The position numbers and the translations under genes were made by a program. Below, piece by piece: positions 18,634 through 26,650 of a stretch of 64,000 bases of DNA. The stretch covers positions 13,382 through 77,381 of the forward strand of contig JBQTJI010000003.1 of NCBI GenBank assembly GCA_052387255.1, written 5' to 3'. The stretch is from JBBQXK01 sp052387255 (GTDB lineage: Bacteria > Pseudomonadota > Alphaproteobacteria > Rhodobacterales > Rhodobacteraceae). Position 1 is the stretch's first letter. Each line of letters starts with the position of its first letter. The notes under the pieces are model-generated. The model was not told the origin of the DNA. It was given only the letters and a program-made list of their open reading frames with translations, and ran no database searches.

Positions 18634-19743
18634 ATGCGTCATCCGCTCCTCTTGCTCGGATTGGTTTGTGGCACCGCCTTGCCGGCAGCACTGCTCGCCC
18701 AGGGCGTGCCGATTATCGACGGATCCCGCCTCTCGAACATGATCTCGCGTCTTGCCGAACAGGCCTCGGATGCCGTGAACCAACAGGACAAGCTCGGGGA
18801 GCGCACGCATCTGAACGAGATCGAGGCGGATCAGCTCGCGGCTTACGAACGCTTCCTCGCAGACACGACCGGCATCACCGATCTGAGCGGCTTCGAAACG
18901 GGTGACACGGATTTTCCAGCCGCAAACGAGGTCTATCCCATTGCGGAGAACAGTGCCGAAAGTCAGCGGCTGTTCGGTGACGGCGAGACCGTCGAGGCGA
19001 TGATCATCGCGACGGCGCAGCGTTACCAGAACCACCCCGGTGTGCTGAAAGTCGGCCTGACGCCAACGACCTGGCGCATCCTCTTCCAGTCGCTGGTCAA
19101 GCAGGAAAGCGGCTTCAGCAATGCCGCGATCAGCCCGGTGGGCGCGCTCGGCTTTTGCCAGCTGATGCCTGGCACCGCCTCGGATCTCGGTGTCGATCCG
19201 AGCGATCCACTGCAGAACCTGGACGGGGGCGCACGCTACCTCGCGACTCAGTTGAATACCTTCGGGCGGATCGACTACGCGCTGGCCGCTTACAATGCCG
19301 GACCTGGGAATGTTCAGAAGTATGGTGGCATACCGCCCTTCGAGGAAACCCAAACCTACGTCCGTCGCATCTCGGGCTATTACAGCACCTACCTCTCGGT
19401 GATCACCGGGGCCGGTGTCACTGGCACGCTTGAAGGCGTTGAGGGTGCCAGCGCCGAGTGGGGCAACCTGTCATCTGCGCTCATTGGCTATTCCGGTCAG
19501 CAAGGCGGCCAGATCGAAGCCGCGATGGCGCGGATCAAGGGTTTTCTTGAGGCCGCGAAACCCGAGACGCCGAAAGAGGCGGTTGACCATAACACCTACA
19601 TGATCGCCGAACGCGGTCGGCTCATGGCGCTGACTCTGCGTTTGCGGGCCGGAGCCGTAAAGGTCGAAGCGGCCGGGAACCTCTCCGACGCAGCACAAGC
19701 CCTGCAATATTCCACATTCTGGGAGTACTCCGATGTTCCATGA
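18634..19743 (+). CDS. VirB5-like scaffold with inserted lytic transglycosylase domain
   Basis: A 369-aa exported protein with signal peptide ending LLAQ. Residues 23-40 (QGVPIIDGSRLSNMISRL) and the ITDLSGF segment (81-87) match the N-terminus of the VirB5 protein encoded next (QGVPVIDGTNLAKNIEQL; ITDLSGF). Residues about 118-265 form an SLT domain with catalytic Glu158 (VKQESGFSNAAISPVG), GFCQLMPGTASDLGVDP and YALAAYNAGPGNVQKYGG. The C-terminus (AERGRLMALTLRLRAG, then STFWEYSD) again parallels the VirB5 tail. It looks like a VirB5 paralogue that acquired a peptidoglycan hydrolase domain, or an SLT built on a VirB5 frame. It probably acts in the periplasm at the pilus base. It overlaps the next gene by 11 bases. 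Confidence 0.8.
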   Translation: MRHPLLLLGLVCGTALPAALLAQGVPIIDGSRLSNMISRLAEQASDAVNQQDKLGERTHLNEIEADQLAAYERFLADTTGITDLSGFETGDTDFPAANEVYPIAENSAESQRLFGDGETVEAMIIATAQRYQNHPGVLKVGLTPTTWRILFQSLVKQESGFSNAAISPVGALGFCQLMPGTASDLGVDPSDPLQNLDGGARYLATQLNTFGRIDYALAAYNAGPGNVQKYGGIPPFEETQTYVRRISGYYSTYLSVITGAGVTGTLEGVEGASAEWGNLSSALIGYSGQQGGQIEAAMARIKGFLEAAKPETPKEAVDHNTYMIAERGRLMALTLRLRAGAVKVEAAGNLSDAAQALQYSTFWEYSDVP

Positions 19744-20530
19744 CCGGGCACGTCTCGCTGCCGCATTTTGCCTATGCCTCGCCGGATCGCCCGCAAGCCC
19801 CCAGGGCGTGCCGGTGATCGACGGCACCAATCTCGCCAAGAACATCGAACAGTTGCAGGCGGCGCTGCGCGATGCCGAAAACCAGATCGCCCAGATCGAG
19901 GAGCTGAAGAAACAGGTCGAGACCGGCCTCGCGCAGTTGACCAACCTCGAAGGTATCCTCGGATCGATCTCGGGCCTGAACGAGATCGCAAGCCTTTACA
20001 ATTCGGTGCAAGACCTTCGCTCGCGCGCGGCCAAGATCACCGATCTTTCCGGCTTCAAGGATGCGCTGACGATCGGCGACTTCGACAGCCTGCTGAACAG
20101 TCTGCTCGACGGCAATGTCACCATGGGTGACCAGATGGCCGCCGAGTACATGCGCGACACGTTGACAGGTGCCGGGCTGACCTCCGAGACACTCGCAGGC
20201 CTGTCCTCATCAGAAAACCCGCAGGACAAGCTGATTGCCGAAACGGCTGCGGCGAGTGCCACCGCGATGGGTGTGGCGCAACTGTCCTACGAGGAAGCCG
20301 CTCAAAGTCTCGAGCGGATCGATGGGCTGGTGGAAGAGATTGCCAACCAGGACACGCTGAAGGAAAGCATCGATCTCAACACACGTATGGCGGCTGAGAC
20401 CAACTACATGCTTGGCCAGATGTGGCGGCTGAACGCCGCCGCCGGTCTGGCCGCCGGGCAGACCGGAGTGAACTGGGCCGCCGAGCAGGCCAAGGAAAAG
20501 AGCTTCTTTGACTATTCGGGGGCGGAATGA
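19733..20530 (+). CDS. virB5: VirB5-type minor pilin
   Basis: The 265-aa exported protein (signal around LAAAFCLCLAGSPASPQ) has a coiled-coil-rich N-terminal half (NIEQLQAALRDAENQIAQIE, ELKKQVETGLAQL). It is mostly helical, as VirB5/TraC pilus-tip proteins are. The C-terminus ends AKEKSFFDYSGAE. VirB5 sits at the pilus tip and mediates adhesion and stability. It shares N- and C-terminal sequence blocks with the preceding transglycosylase-bearing gene. The ATGA junction leads to the next gene. Confidence 0.85.
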   Translation: MFHDRARLAAAFCLCLAGSPASPQGVPVIDGTNLAKNIEQLQAALRDAENQIAQIEELKKQVETGLAQLTNLEGILGSISGLNEIASLYNSVQDLRSRAAKITDLSGFKDALTIGDFDSLLNSLLDGNVTMGDQMAAEYMRDTLTGAGLTSETLAGLSSSENPQDKLIAETAAASATAMGVAQLSYEEAAQSLERIDGLVEEIANQDTLKESIDLNTRMAAETNYMLGQMWRLNAAAGLAAGQTGVNWAAEQAKEKSFFDYSGAE

Positions 20531-21033
20531 TGCGGCGCGGTCTGCATGTGGCGGTGGCCGTCACCACCCTTACTCTATTCACGGGATTTGCCTTTGCCGA
20601 CAGTTTGGCAACCTTGAGCGATCTCGATCTGATCGACAAGACCCGGGAAGCTGTGGTGGATCAGAACGCCGCCGCCGCCCTCGCCCTTCTGACCGAAATG
20701 CAGAGGCGTGGGACGGGTATCTTTGCAGGTGTCGAGAAAACCGTCTGCGAAGAAACCATCAGCTTGCCGGACCGGATCACGGACTGGAAATTCCGGGCTG
20801 TCGCCCGTCAAGCCTATTTCCGAGTGGCGATGTCGAAGCGGCTCGCTGAGGGCTCCTGTGCCTGCCTTTTCGACGAGTTCAGCTTCGACGCGTTCGTGGA
20901 AGAGACGCTCGGGAAACCAGTCGCCGATCTGACCGATGCAGACCGGATGGTCCTCGAATCCATCCGGGATCAGGATCGGCGCGAAACCGAGGCTCGCTTT
21001 CGTGACCTCGAAAAAAGCTGCCGAGCCCAATAG
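20527..21033 (+). CDS. exported protein of the virB operon, unrecognised
   Basis: A 168-aa product with a signal peptide (VAVAVTTLTLFTGFAFA, cleavage before DSLATL). The mature part is helical with three cysteines (KTVCEET, GSCACLF, EKSCRAQ). The gene is translationally coupled to virB5 (ATGA) and four bases ahead of virB6, so it belongs to the T4SS operon. No family is recognised; a periplasmic accessory or exclusion role would be a guess. Confidence 0.6.
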   Translation: MMRRGLHVAVAVTTLTLFTGFAFADSLATLSDLDLIDKTREAVVDQNAAAALALLTEMQRRGTGIFAGVEKTVCEETISLPDRITDWKFRAVARQAYFRVAMSKRLAEGSCACLFDEFSFDAFVEETLGKPVADLTDADRMVLESIRDQDRRETEARFRDLEKSCRAQ

Positions 21034-21036
21034 CTC

Positions 21037-22056
21037 ATGGCCATCATCGCCGACATCCTGAGCCAGGTAGATGCCGCAGCGACTGCGGTTGGTGCGACCG
21101 CGTTTGACGCGGTTGCAAGCGAGATCGTCCCAGTGTTTCGGGTCGGGACAGTCTTGGTCGTGGCGCTTGTCGGCATCAATCTCATGGTTCAAGCGGTGCC
21201 CATGACGCTGCGAAACGGCCTTGGTTTGGTGGTCCGTATCAGTGTCGCCTCGGCCTTTCTGTCGTCCTGGACCAACTTCAACACGGTCTATGGCATCCTG
21301 ACGAACGCCCCAAGCGAGATCGGTGCCGTGGTGATGAACGCTTTCGGTGACGGGTCGGGCAATCTCTACGAGGGCCTCGATGCGCTCTATCTCAAGGCCC
21401 TCGATGTCGGTCAGGCGATAAGCCAGAATGGCAGCTACATCACCGGTGCCCTCGCGGGACTGCTGATGTTCCTCGTCGCGGCGCTGATGGCCACGGTCTC
21501 GATCATCGTGATCTCCGCGGCCAAGATCATGATTGGCGTGCTTGTGATCTTTGCACCGGTCGCAATAGCCTGCACCATATTCAAGGTGACGGCACCCCTC
21601 TTCGACCGCTGGGTCAACTTGGCCCTTGGGTTCGCCCTTTACCCTATGCTGACTTCCGGCATGGCCGCCTTCACGATCTATATCGCCGAGGATCTGACGC
21701 CCGCTTCGCTCGCGTCTGTCGAAACCATCGGCGATGTCTTGAGCTTCGTCGTGGTGATGATGCTCGGCACGGGCCTCATGGCCATGGTGCCGACCATCGC
21801 GCAGTCGCTGGCCCAGACCGCGACCGGGCTGGGTGGGGTCGCATCTTCGACGTTCCGCACAGCCGACAGCTTCAAGGGCTATGGCCGCACCGGGATCGCT
21901 TCCGGCATCGGCGCGGGTCGTGGGGTGGCCGGGCTCGACGCGGGTGGCAAGCGGCCCTCCGATGCCCGCCTCACCGGCAATGCAGCCGGCCAGATCGCAC
22001 GCTCTGCCGTGCAGACCGCGATGCGTCTCGCCAGTCGAACCCCCGGCAAGAACTGA
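21037..22056 (+). CDS. virB6: VirB6/TrbL-type T4SS channel protein
   Basis: A 339-aa polytopic inner-membrane protein with about six hydrophobic helices, for example VGTVLVVALVGINLMVQAV, ALAGLLMFLVAALMATVSII and KIMIGVLVIFAPVAIACTI. FDRWVNLALGFALYPMLTSG is the characteristic Trp-containing region of VirB6. The cytoplasmic tail is Gly/Ala/Arg-rich. It forms part of the inner-membrane DNA translocation pore. Confidence 0.9.
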   Translation: MAIIADILSQVDAAATAVGATAFDAVASEIVPVFRVGTVLVVALVGINLMVQAVPMTLRNGLGLVVRISVASAFLSSWTNFNTVYGILTNAPSEIGAVVMNAFGDGSGNLYEGLDALYLKALDVGQAISQNGSYITGALAGLLMFLVAALMATVSIIVISAAKIMIGVLVIFAPVAIACTIFKVTAPLFDRWVNLALGFALYPMLTSGMAAFTIYIAEDLTPASLASVETIGDVLSFVVVMMLGTGLMAMVPTIAQSLAQTATGLGGVASSTFRTADSFKGYGRTGIASGIGAGRGVAGLDAGGKRPSDARLTGNAAGQIARSAVQTAMRLASRTPGKN

Positions 22057-22091
22057 TCCCCGAATAGATGACCCGGAAAGGAACCTCGCCG

Positions 22092-22751
22092 ATGGAGGCG
22101 CATGGATTTGATGTCGATCTCGTTCTCGAACCCCGCCTGTCGGCCCGCCGCGCCTGGATCGTGGCGGCGGCTGCGGGTGCTTCGAGCCTTCTGCTGGCAA
22201 CAGCCTTGATCATCGTTCTGCCGCTCAGAGAAACCCAGGTCTTCACCGTTCTGGTGGACCGCCAGACCGGCGATGCCGAAAACATCCTGCGGGTCGCACC
22301 CACCGGCATCGAGGACCAGGAGGCGCTGAAGCAAAGCCTGCTCGTGGCCTACATCTCCGACCGGGAGGGCTACTTCCTCCCCGGCATTCAGGCGCGTCTC
22401 GAAAGCGTTCAGCGCCGCTCGACCGGTGCGGCAGAGGAAAGCCTGCGCCTTCTGTGGTCGAAGGGCGGCAGCAACGCAGCCTATCCGCCGGATGTCTACG
22501 GGCCGGGGGCCGAGGTCACCGTGACTGTGCGCCGGATCACCTTCCTCTCGCCCAACGTGGCGCAGATCCGGTTCCTGAAGACCTTGCGGCAGACCAAACA
22601 GGAGGCGGTGACACAGCCGTTCGTGGCGACGGTCGAGTTCGCCTTCGACCCACGAACCGAACGCACGCTGGCCCATGTCTGGGAGAATCCGTTGGGCTTC
22701 ACCGTCTCGGCCTACCGCGTCGATCCCGAAACCCTGGAGGCCAACCCATGA
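22092..22751 (+). CDS. virB8: VirB8-type T4SS assembly protein
   Basis: The 219-aa bitopic protein has a cytoplasmic N-terminus, one membrane helix (AWIVAAAAGASSLLLATALI) and a periplasmic NTF2-like domain (VAYISDREGYFLPGIQARLE; NVAQIRFLKTLRQTKQ). It nucleates the inner-membrane complex. The ATG at 22092 is preferred because AAAGGAAC lies nine bases upstream; an in-frame ATG at 22068 would add eight residues. The stop overlaps the virB9 start (ATGA). Confidence 0.9.
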   Translation: MEAHGFDVDLVLEPRLSARRAWIVAAAAGASSLLLATALIIVLPLRETQVFTVLVDRQTGDAENILRVAPTGIEDQEALKQSLLVAYISDREGYFLPGIQARLESVQRRSTGAAEESLRLLWSKGGSNAAYPPDVYGPGAEVTVTVRRITFLSPNVAQIRFLKTLRQTKQEAVTQPFVATVEFAFDPRTERTLAHVWENPLGFTVSAYRVDPETLEANP

Positions 22752-23494
22752 CCCGTTCTCGCCATCTTTCCGGGATCGTTATTGGCGTCGCACTGGCTGT
22801 CAGTACTGCAGCCATCGCCGAAACCGCCCCTGCCTCGATGGGTGCCGATGCCCGCGTACGCTCGGTTCTCTACAACCCCGTGGATGTGATCCGCCTCGAT
22901 ACCCATCTGCGGGTGAACACTGCCATCGAGCTCGGCGCCGGGGAGCGGATCGACTCCGTGCTTTTGGGCGACAGCGAGGCGTTCGAAGTCGAAGTGCTTT
23001 CGAACCGCACCACGGTCTCGATTAAACCCCTGATAGCAGGGGCCGAAACCAACATGACGATCTACACGGGACGGCGCACGATCACCCTCGCGATAAGTGA
23101 AGGACGGTCGCAACACCCGACCTATCGGCTGGTTCTGCGCTACCCCGAAACAGGTGCGGCCCGAACCCCGCGCGTGGCAGCCGCAGGGTCTCGGGACATC
23201 GGCTATGCCTGGTCCGGCGATGAGAGTTTACGGCCGGTTCACATCTGGAACGACGGGCAGGCCACCTTCTTTGCCTTCCCACCCGGTCTGCGGCCATCGG
23301 TCTTCGGCGTCGATGCCGCAGGGCGGGAAGTGACGCTGAACTCGGGCACGCGCGGCAGCATCGTCCGCGTGGCGGGGATCCGGAACGCCTATTCGATCCG
23401 GATCGGCACGCAGGTGCTCTGCATCGAACGGGTGGAGGGAGGGGTCACCACCGACCCCGCCCTGATCGCCAGGCTGCAGGGTTGGGAGTTCTGA
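22748..23494 (+). CDS. virB9: VirB9-type outer-membrane core complex protein
   Basis: The 248-aa product has a signal peptide (IVIGVALAVSTAAIAET). The VirB9 N-terminal domain follows (DVIRLDTHLRVNTAIELGAG; TTVSIKPLIAGAETNMTIYT), then a C-terminal domain with HIWNDGQATFFAFPPGLRP. VirB9 joins VirB7 and VirB10 in the outer-membrane ring. The ATG at 22748 overlaps the virB8 stop. A much longer open frame starting inside virB8 (22454) is not the gene. Confidence 0.92.
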   Translation: MTRSRHLSGIVIGVALAVSTAAIAETAPASMGADARVRSVLYNPVDVIRLDTHLRVNTAIELGAGERIDSVLLGDSEAFEVEVLSNRTTVSIKPLIAGAETNMTIYTGRRTITLAISEGRSQHPTYRLVLRYPETGAARTPRVAAAGSRDIGYAWSGDESLRPVHIWNDGQATFFAFPPGLRPSVFGVDAAGREVTLNSGTRGSIVRVAGIRNAYSIRIGTQVLCIERVEGGVTTDPALIARLQGWEF

Positions 23495-23495
23495 C

Positions 23496-24839
23496 ATGAC
23501 CGAGACCCCGAAAAACGAGTCCACACCGGCGGGCCCGAACAGCCCTGACGTTGAGTACAGAGTGGAGCGGCCCAAGCAACGCAGGCTGACCCAGCGGCAG
23601 AGGCTGGGCATGGGCGCACTTCTGAGCGGGGCTGCCATCGCGGCGATCTGGACAGTCTGGCCGGGCAGCAGGTCCATGCCCAGGGTCGAGACCTCGGCTG
23701 TCGAAGAGTTCCAACAGCAGGAGGGCGGATCGGCCTTCGGCGCGATCGAGCCCGGCGCAGTGATCGCAGTGCCCGACAGCGATGGGTTTGCCAACATCGA
23801 GGGGGAACTCGCGTCGCAACGGGAAGCCCTCGAAGCCCGGAATGCCGAGTTGCAGGGTGAAGTCCGGCGGTTGCAGACTGAGCTTGCCGATCTCGCAAAC
23901 CGGGCCGATGCTGAGCAAGGCGAAAGCGCAAAACAACTCGCTGCTGCACTCGAGGCAGCACAGGCGCAGAACCTCGCGCTGATCGAGGAAATACGCGCGC
24001 AGTTCACCCGCGAGATCACCGCCCTCAGGGCGGAAACCGCGACGGGCGATGCCCAAGCTGCCGATCGCGAAGCTGACCTGGCCGCAAGGCGCGCCGAGCG
24101 CGAGGCGCAGCTCGCGGCCCGTGTGGCTTCGCCCTCGGTCGTCTTCGACGACGGCAGGACCAATGGGGCAGGGGATGTCGGCATGGAGATGCCTGACGAG
24201 TCCAACTCAAACTCGCGTGACGCGGCGGGCCGGGACTTCGTGCAGTCCGGGCGAGATGCCACCGATGTCGAAGTGAGCCAGGTGATCGCCAATCCGTCGA
24301 ACACCGTGCTTCAGGGCACGCTCATCGAAGCAACGCTGGAGAATGCCGTCGACTCAAGCTTGCCTGGGCAGTTGACCGCAATCGTCACACGGCCTGTCTG
24401 GTCCTTCGATCAATCGCAAGTGCTGATCCCCGCAGGATCCCGGCTCTTCGGAGACTATTCGTCCGAGGTCGCCATCGGACAGGGGCGCATCCTCGTCGCG
24501 TGGACACGGCTCGTGACCCCGGACGGCCAGTCCGTCCAGATGGAAGCGTTCGGCGGCGATGGCCAGGGACGCTCCGGCATCACCGGCAGGGTCAATACCC
24601 GCTTCGCCAAGCGGTTCGGATCGGCGGCGCTGATTTCGCTGCTCGGGGCCGCCCCGGCCATTGCTGCATCCAAGTATTCTGACGATATCAGTTCGGACAC
24701 CGCCGAGAACATCGGGGATGACCTCAGCGCGACCATGGGCTCGGCGGTCGAGGCCTACACCAGCTTGCCGCCCATCATCACCGTGACCCCTGGTGCAGCG
24801 ATCACGGTCATGGTCGACCGCGACCTGGAAATCTGGTGA
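23496..24839 (+). CDS. virB10: VirB10/TrbI-type energy-coupling protein
   Basis: A 447-aa protein with a cytoplasmic tail, one membrane helix (MGALLSGAAIAAIWTVWPG, about residues 43-61), a long periplasmic coiled coil (about residues 105-210, EGELASQREALEARNAELQG) and the C-terminal TrbI beta-barrel domain. The latter includes VLIPAGSRLFGDYSSEVAIG, ILVAWTRLVTPDG and the terminal ITVMVDRDLEIW. VirB10 spans both membranes and gates the outer channel. The stop shares bases with the virB11 start. Confidence 0.94.
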   Translation: MTETPKNESTPAGPNSPDVEYRVERPKQRRLTQRQRLGMGALLSGAAIAAIWTVWPGSRSMPRVETSAVEEFQQQEGGSAFGAIEPGAVIAVPDSDGFANIEGELASQREALEARNAELQGEVRRLQTELADLANRADAEQGESAKQLAAALEAAQAQNLALIEEIRAQFTREITALRAETATGDAQAADREADLAARRAEREAQLAARVASPSVVFDDGRTNGAGDVGMEMPDESNSNSRDAAGRDFVQSGRDATDVEVSQVIANPSNTVLQGTLIEATLENAVDSSLPGQLTAIVTRPVWSFDQSQVLIPAGSRLFGDYSSEVAIGQGRILVAWTRLVTPDGQSVQMEAFGGDGQGRSGITGRVNTRFAKRFGSAALISLLGAAPAIAASKYSDDISSDTAENIGDDLSATMGSAVEAYTSLPPIITVTPGAAITVMVDRDLEIW

Positions 24840-25816
24840 TGGACGGCGCGCCCTCGTTCCTCAGCACCTACCTGACGCCGCTCGTGCCGCTTCTTCTGCG
24901 CGACGATCTGGTCGAGGTCGCGATCAATCCGGACGGCAAAGTCTGGTTCGAACGGAGGGGTGCTGCTCACATGGAGCAGATGGCACATCTGACCATCGAG
25001 CGGTCCCTCTCGACCAACCTCGGGCAGGCCATCGCCTCCGCCGTCGGCGTCCAGTTCTCGGACAAGAAGCCAACCGTTTCGGGTAAGATCATCTGGGGTG
25101 CGACGCCAATCCGGGCGCAAGTCGTCGCACCGCCCATCGTAGAAGGCGGGATGGCGATCACGCTGCGGCCCTTCAAGCTTTTGGCTTATCAACTGATCGA
25201 GCCCAAACTTTTGCATGCCGGTTTGGTCGATCTCGATGCGCGCAAAAGAGAGCGCGTGTCGGAAGTCACGCGATTGGCAAACGAAGCAAACCTGGCTGAG
25301 GCCATGCGGCTCTGTGTCGAAGACCGGATGAACATCCTGATCTCGGGCGGAACCTCGACCGGCAAGACGACATTCGCCCGGTCCCTTCTGGCCATGGTGG
25401 ACCCCGCCGAGCGGCTGCTGACTATCGAGGATGCCTATGAGCTGTTTCCGACGCAGCCGAACCTCGTCGCCCTGAAAGCCGACCGAAACGCACAAGGCGA
25501 ACGGACGCCCGCGCGCCTGCTCGAAGCCTCCCTGCGGATGCGGCCCGACCGCATCATCCTTGGCGAGTTGCGCGGCGAGGAAAGCCGGACATTCCTTGAG
25601 GCCATCAACACCGGGCATGGCGGATCGTTCACGACGATCCATGCCGATACAGCGCGGAAAGCCATTGATCGCCTTGCGATCATGGTGATGGCGGCAGGGC
25701 TCGGGATGGGGTTCGAGGAGGTGAAGCGTTACTGTGAGGGAAGTGTCGATCTCGTGGTGCAGCTGTCACGGCAGGGTGGAAAGAGAGGGGTGGCGGAGGT
25801 TCTGGCACTCGGTTGA
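24839..25816 (+). CDS. virB11: VirB11-type T4SS secretion ATPase
   Basis: The 325-aa hexameric ATPase has an N-terminal domain and a RecA-like core with Walker A SGGTSTGKTTFARSLL (near residue 170), an Asp/Glu box (RLLTIEDAYELF), RPDRIILGELRGEES (Walker B) and TGHGGSFTTIHADTA (His box). It powers switching between pilus assembly and DNA transfer. ATG 24839 is used; a GTG one codon earlier is possible. It is the last virB gene; a VapBC pair follows 154 bp later on the same strand. Confidence 0.95.
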   Translation: MDGAPSFLSTYLTPLVPLLLRDDLVEVAINPDGKVWFERRGAAHMEQMAHLTIERSLSTNLGQAIASAVGVQFSDKKPTVSGKIIWGATPIRAQVVAPPIVEGGMAITLRPFKLLAYQLIEPKLLHAGLVDLDARKRERVSEVTRLANEANLAEAMRLCVEDRMNILISGGTSTGKTTFARSLLAMVDPAERLLTIEDAYELFPTQPNLVALKADRNAQGERTPARLLEASLRMRPDRIILGELRGEESRTFLEAINTGHGGSFTTIHADTARKAIDRLAIMVMAAGLGMGFEEVKRYCEGSVDLVVQLSRQGGKRGVAEVLALG

Positions 25817-25935
25817 GGGGAGGCAAGGATCGAGAGCCTCTGACAAGGTTTCCTCGGTTACTTCCAGACGGACCAACCTTGGCGTCGCGGAGCTGTTCGA
25901 CGGATACCGGACTGGAAATCCCTGCAGACATCCTG

Positions 25936-25962
25936 TATATGCAAAAACATATGCATCGGAGG
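25936..25962 (+). promoter_or_regulatory. vapBC leader: TATGCA repeats and ribosome site
   Basis: TATATGCA (25936-25943) and CATATGCA (25948-25955) lie 12 bp apart immediately before a CGGAGG ribosome site (25957-25962), which sits eight bases ahead of a TTG start at 25971. AT-rich repeats overlapping the leader are typical of autoregulated toxin-antitoxin operons. The operator role is inferred. Confidence 0.4.
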
Positions 25963-25970
25963 CTCCGCCC

Positions 25971-26240
25971 TTGCCCCAACCCAGACCATCGACCCAGACG
26001 CCGTCGCGTGAAGCCAAGCTGTTTCGCAACAACAAGAGTCAGGCGGTTCGCATTCCGGCCGACTTCGAGATGCCCGGCGACCGGGTCATGATCCATCGCG
26101 ACGGTGAGAAGCTGGTCCTCGAACCGGTTCGCCGGAAAAACCTGCTGGAGATTCTGGCAGGCCTGCAGCCGCTCGGGCCGGATGACCAGTTTCCGGACGT
26201 CGATGACACGCTGCTTGCGGCAAGGGACATCGACCTTTGA
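25971..26240 (+). CDS. vapB: VapB-type antitoxin (AbrB/SpoVT-like)
   Basis: The 89-aa product contains AKLFRNNKSQAVRIPADFEM, the SpoVT-AbrB DNA-binding signature of VapB proteins, then an Asp-rich C-terminus (GPDDQFPDVDDTLLAARDIDL region) that would occupy the toxin. The TTG start at 25971 is chosen for its well-spaced CGGAGG; a longer frame upstream to 25734 overlaps virB11 and is not supported. It neutralises the PIN toxin encoded next and likely represses the operon. Stop and vapC start overlap. Confidence 0.85.
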   Translation: MPQPRPSTQTPSREAKLFRNNKSQAVRIPADFEMPGDRVMIHRDGEKLVLEPVRRKNLLEILAGLQPLGPDDQFPDVDDTLLAARDIDL

Positions 26241-26641
26241 CCACGCTTTATATGCTGGACACCAACATCATTTCGGAACTGGCAAAAGACCCGCAAGGGC
26301 AGGTCTCCAGGCGGATCGCCGCAGTTGGACCGGACGCGATCTGCGTCAGCATTATCACCGCGGCCGAGCTGCGCTACGGGTGTGCGAAGAAAGGGTCGGC
26401 CCGGCTTCTGGCGCAGATCGAAGCGATCCTGGCCGGAGTCCAGGTGCTCGCGCTCGATGTACCGGCGGACGTCGAATATGGCGGCATCCGGAGCGAACTG
26501 GAAGCCGCAGGCAAACCCATCGGGCCGAACGACCTTTTGATCGCAGCACACGCCTATGCGCTGGATGCCGTGCTGGTTACGGCGAATGTGCGCGAGTTTA
26601 CCCGAATCCACGCCTTGAAGGTCGAGAACTGGCTGGTCTGA
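26237..26641 (+). CDS. vapC: VapC-type PIN-domain ribonuclease toxin
   Basis: A 134-aa PIN domain protein with the acidic active-site residues visible: LDTNIISELAK (first Asp), ITAAELRYG (Glu), PIGPNDLLIAAHA (Asp) and VTANVREFTRI. VapC toxins cleave tRNA or rRNA when VapB is lost. The start is a TTG overlapping the vapB stop; ATG 26252 would delete the first strand. Location between virB11 and the convergent virD4 suggests a role in element maintenance. Confidence 0.88.
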   Translation: MTTLYMLDTNIISELAKDPQGQVSRRIAAVGPDAICVSIITAAELRYGCAKKGSARLLAQIEAILAGVQVLALDVPADVEYGGIRSELEAAGKPIGPNDLLIAAHAYALDAVLVTANVREFTRIHALKVENWLV

Positions 26642-26650
26642 GCGCCGTCG

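Noticed and set aside
20575..22200. 541-codon leftward frame opposite virB6 and its neighbour
   Set aside because: His/Arg/Gly-rich product opposing well-defined membrane proteins; typical shadow frame.
25734..25970. Longer VapB start reaching into virB11
   Set aside because: The added N-terminus overlaps virB11 and has no VapB homology; TTG 25971 has a well-spaced CGGAGG.
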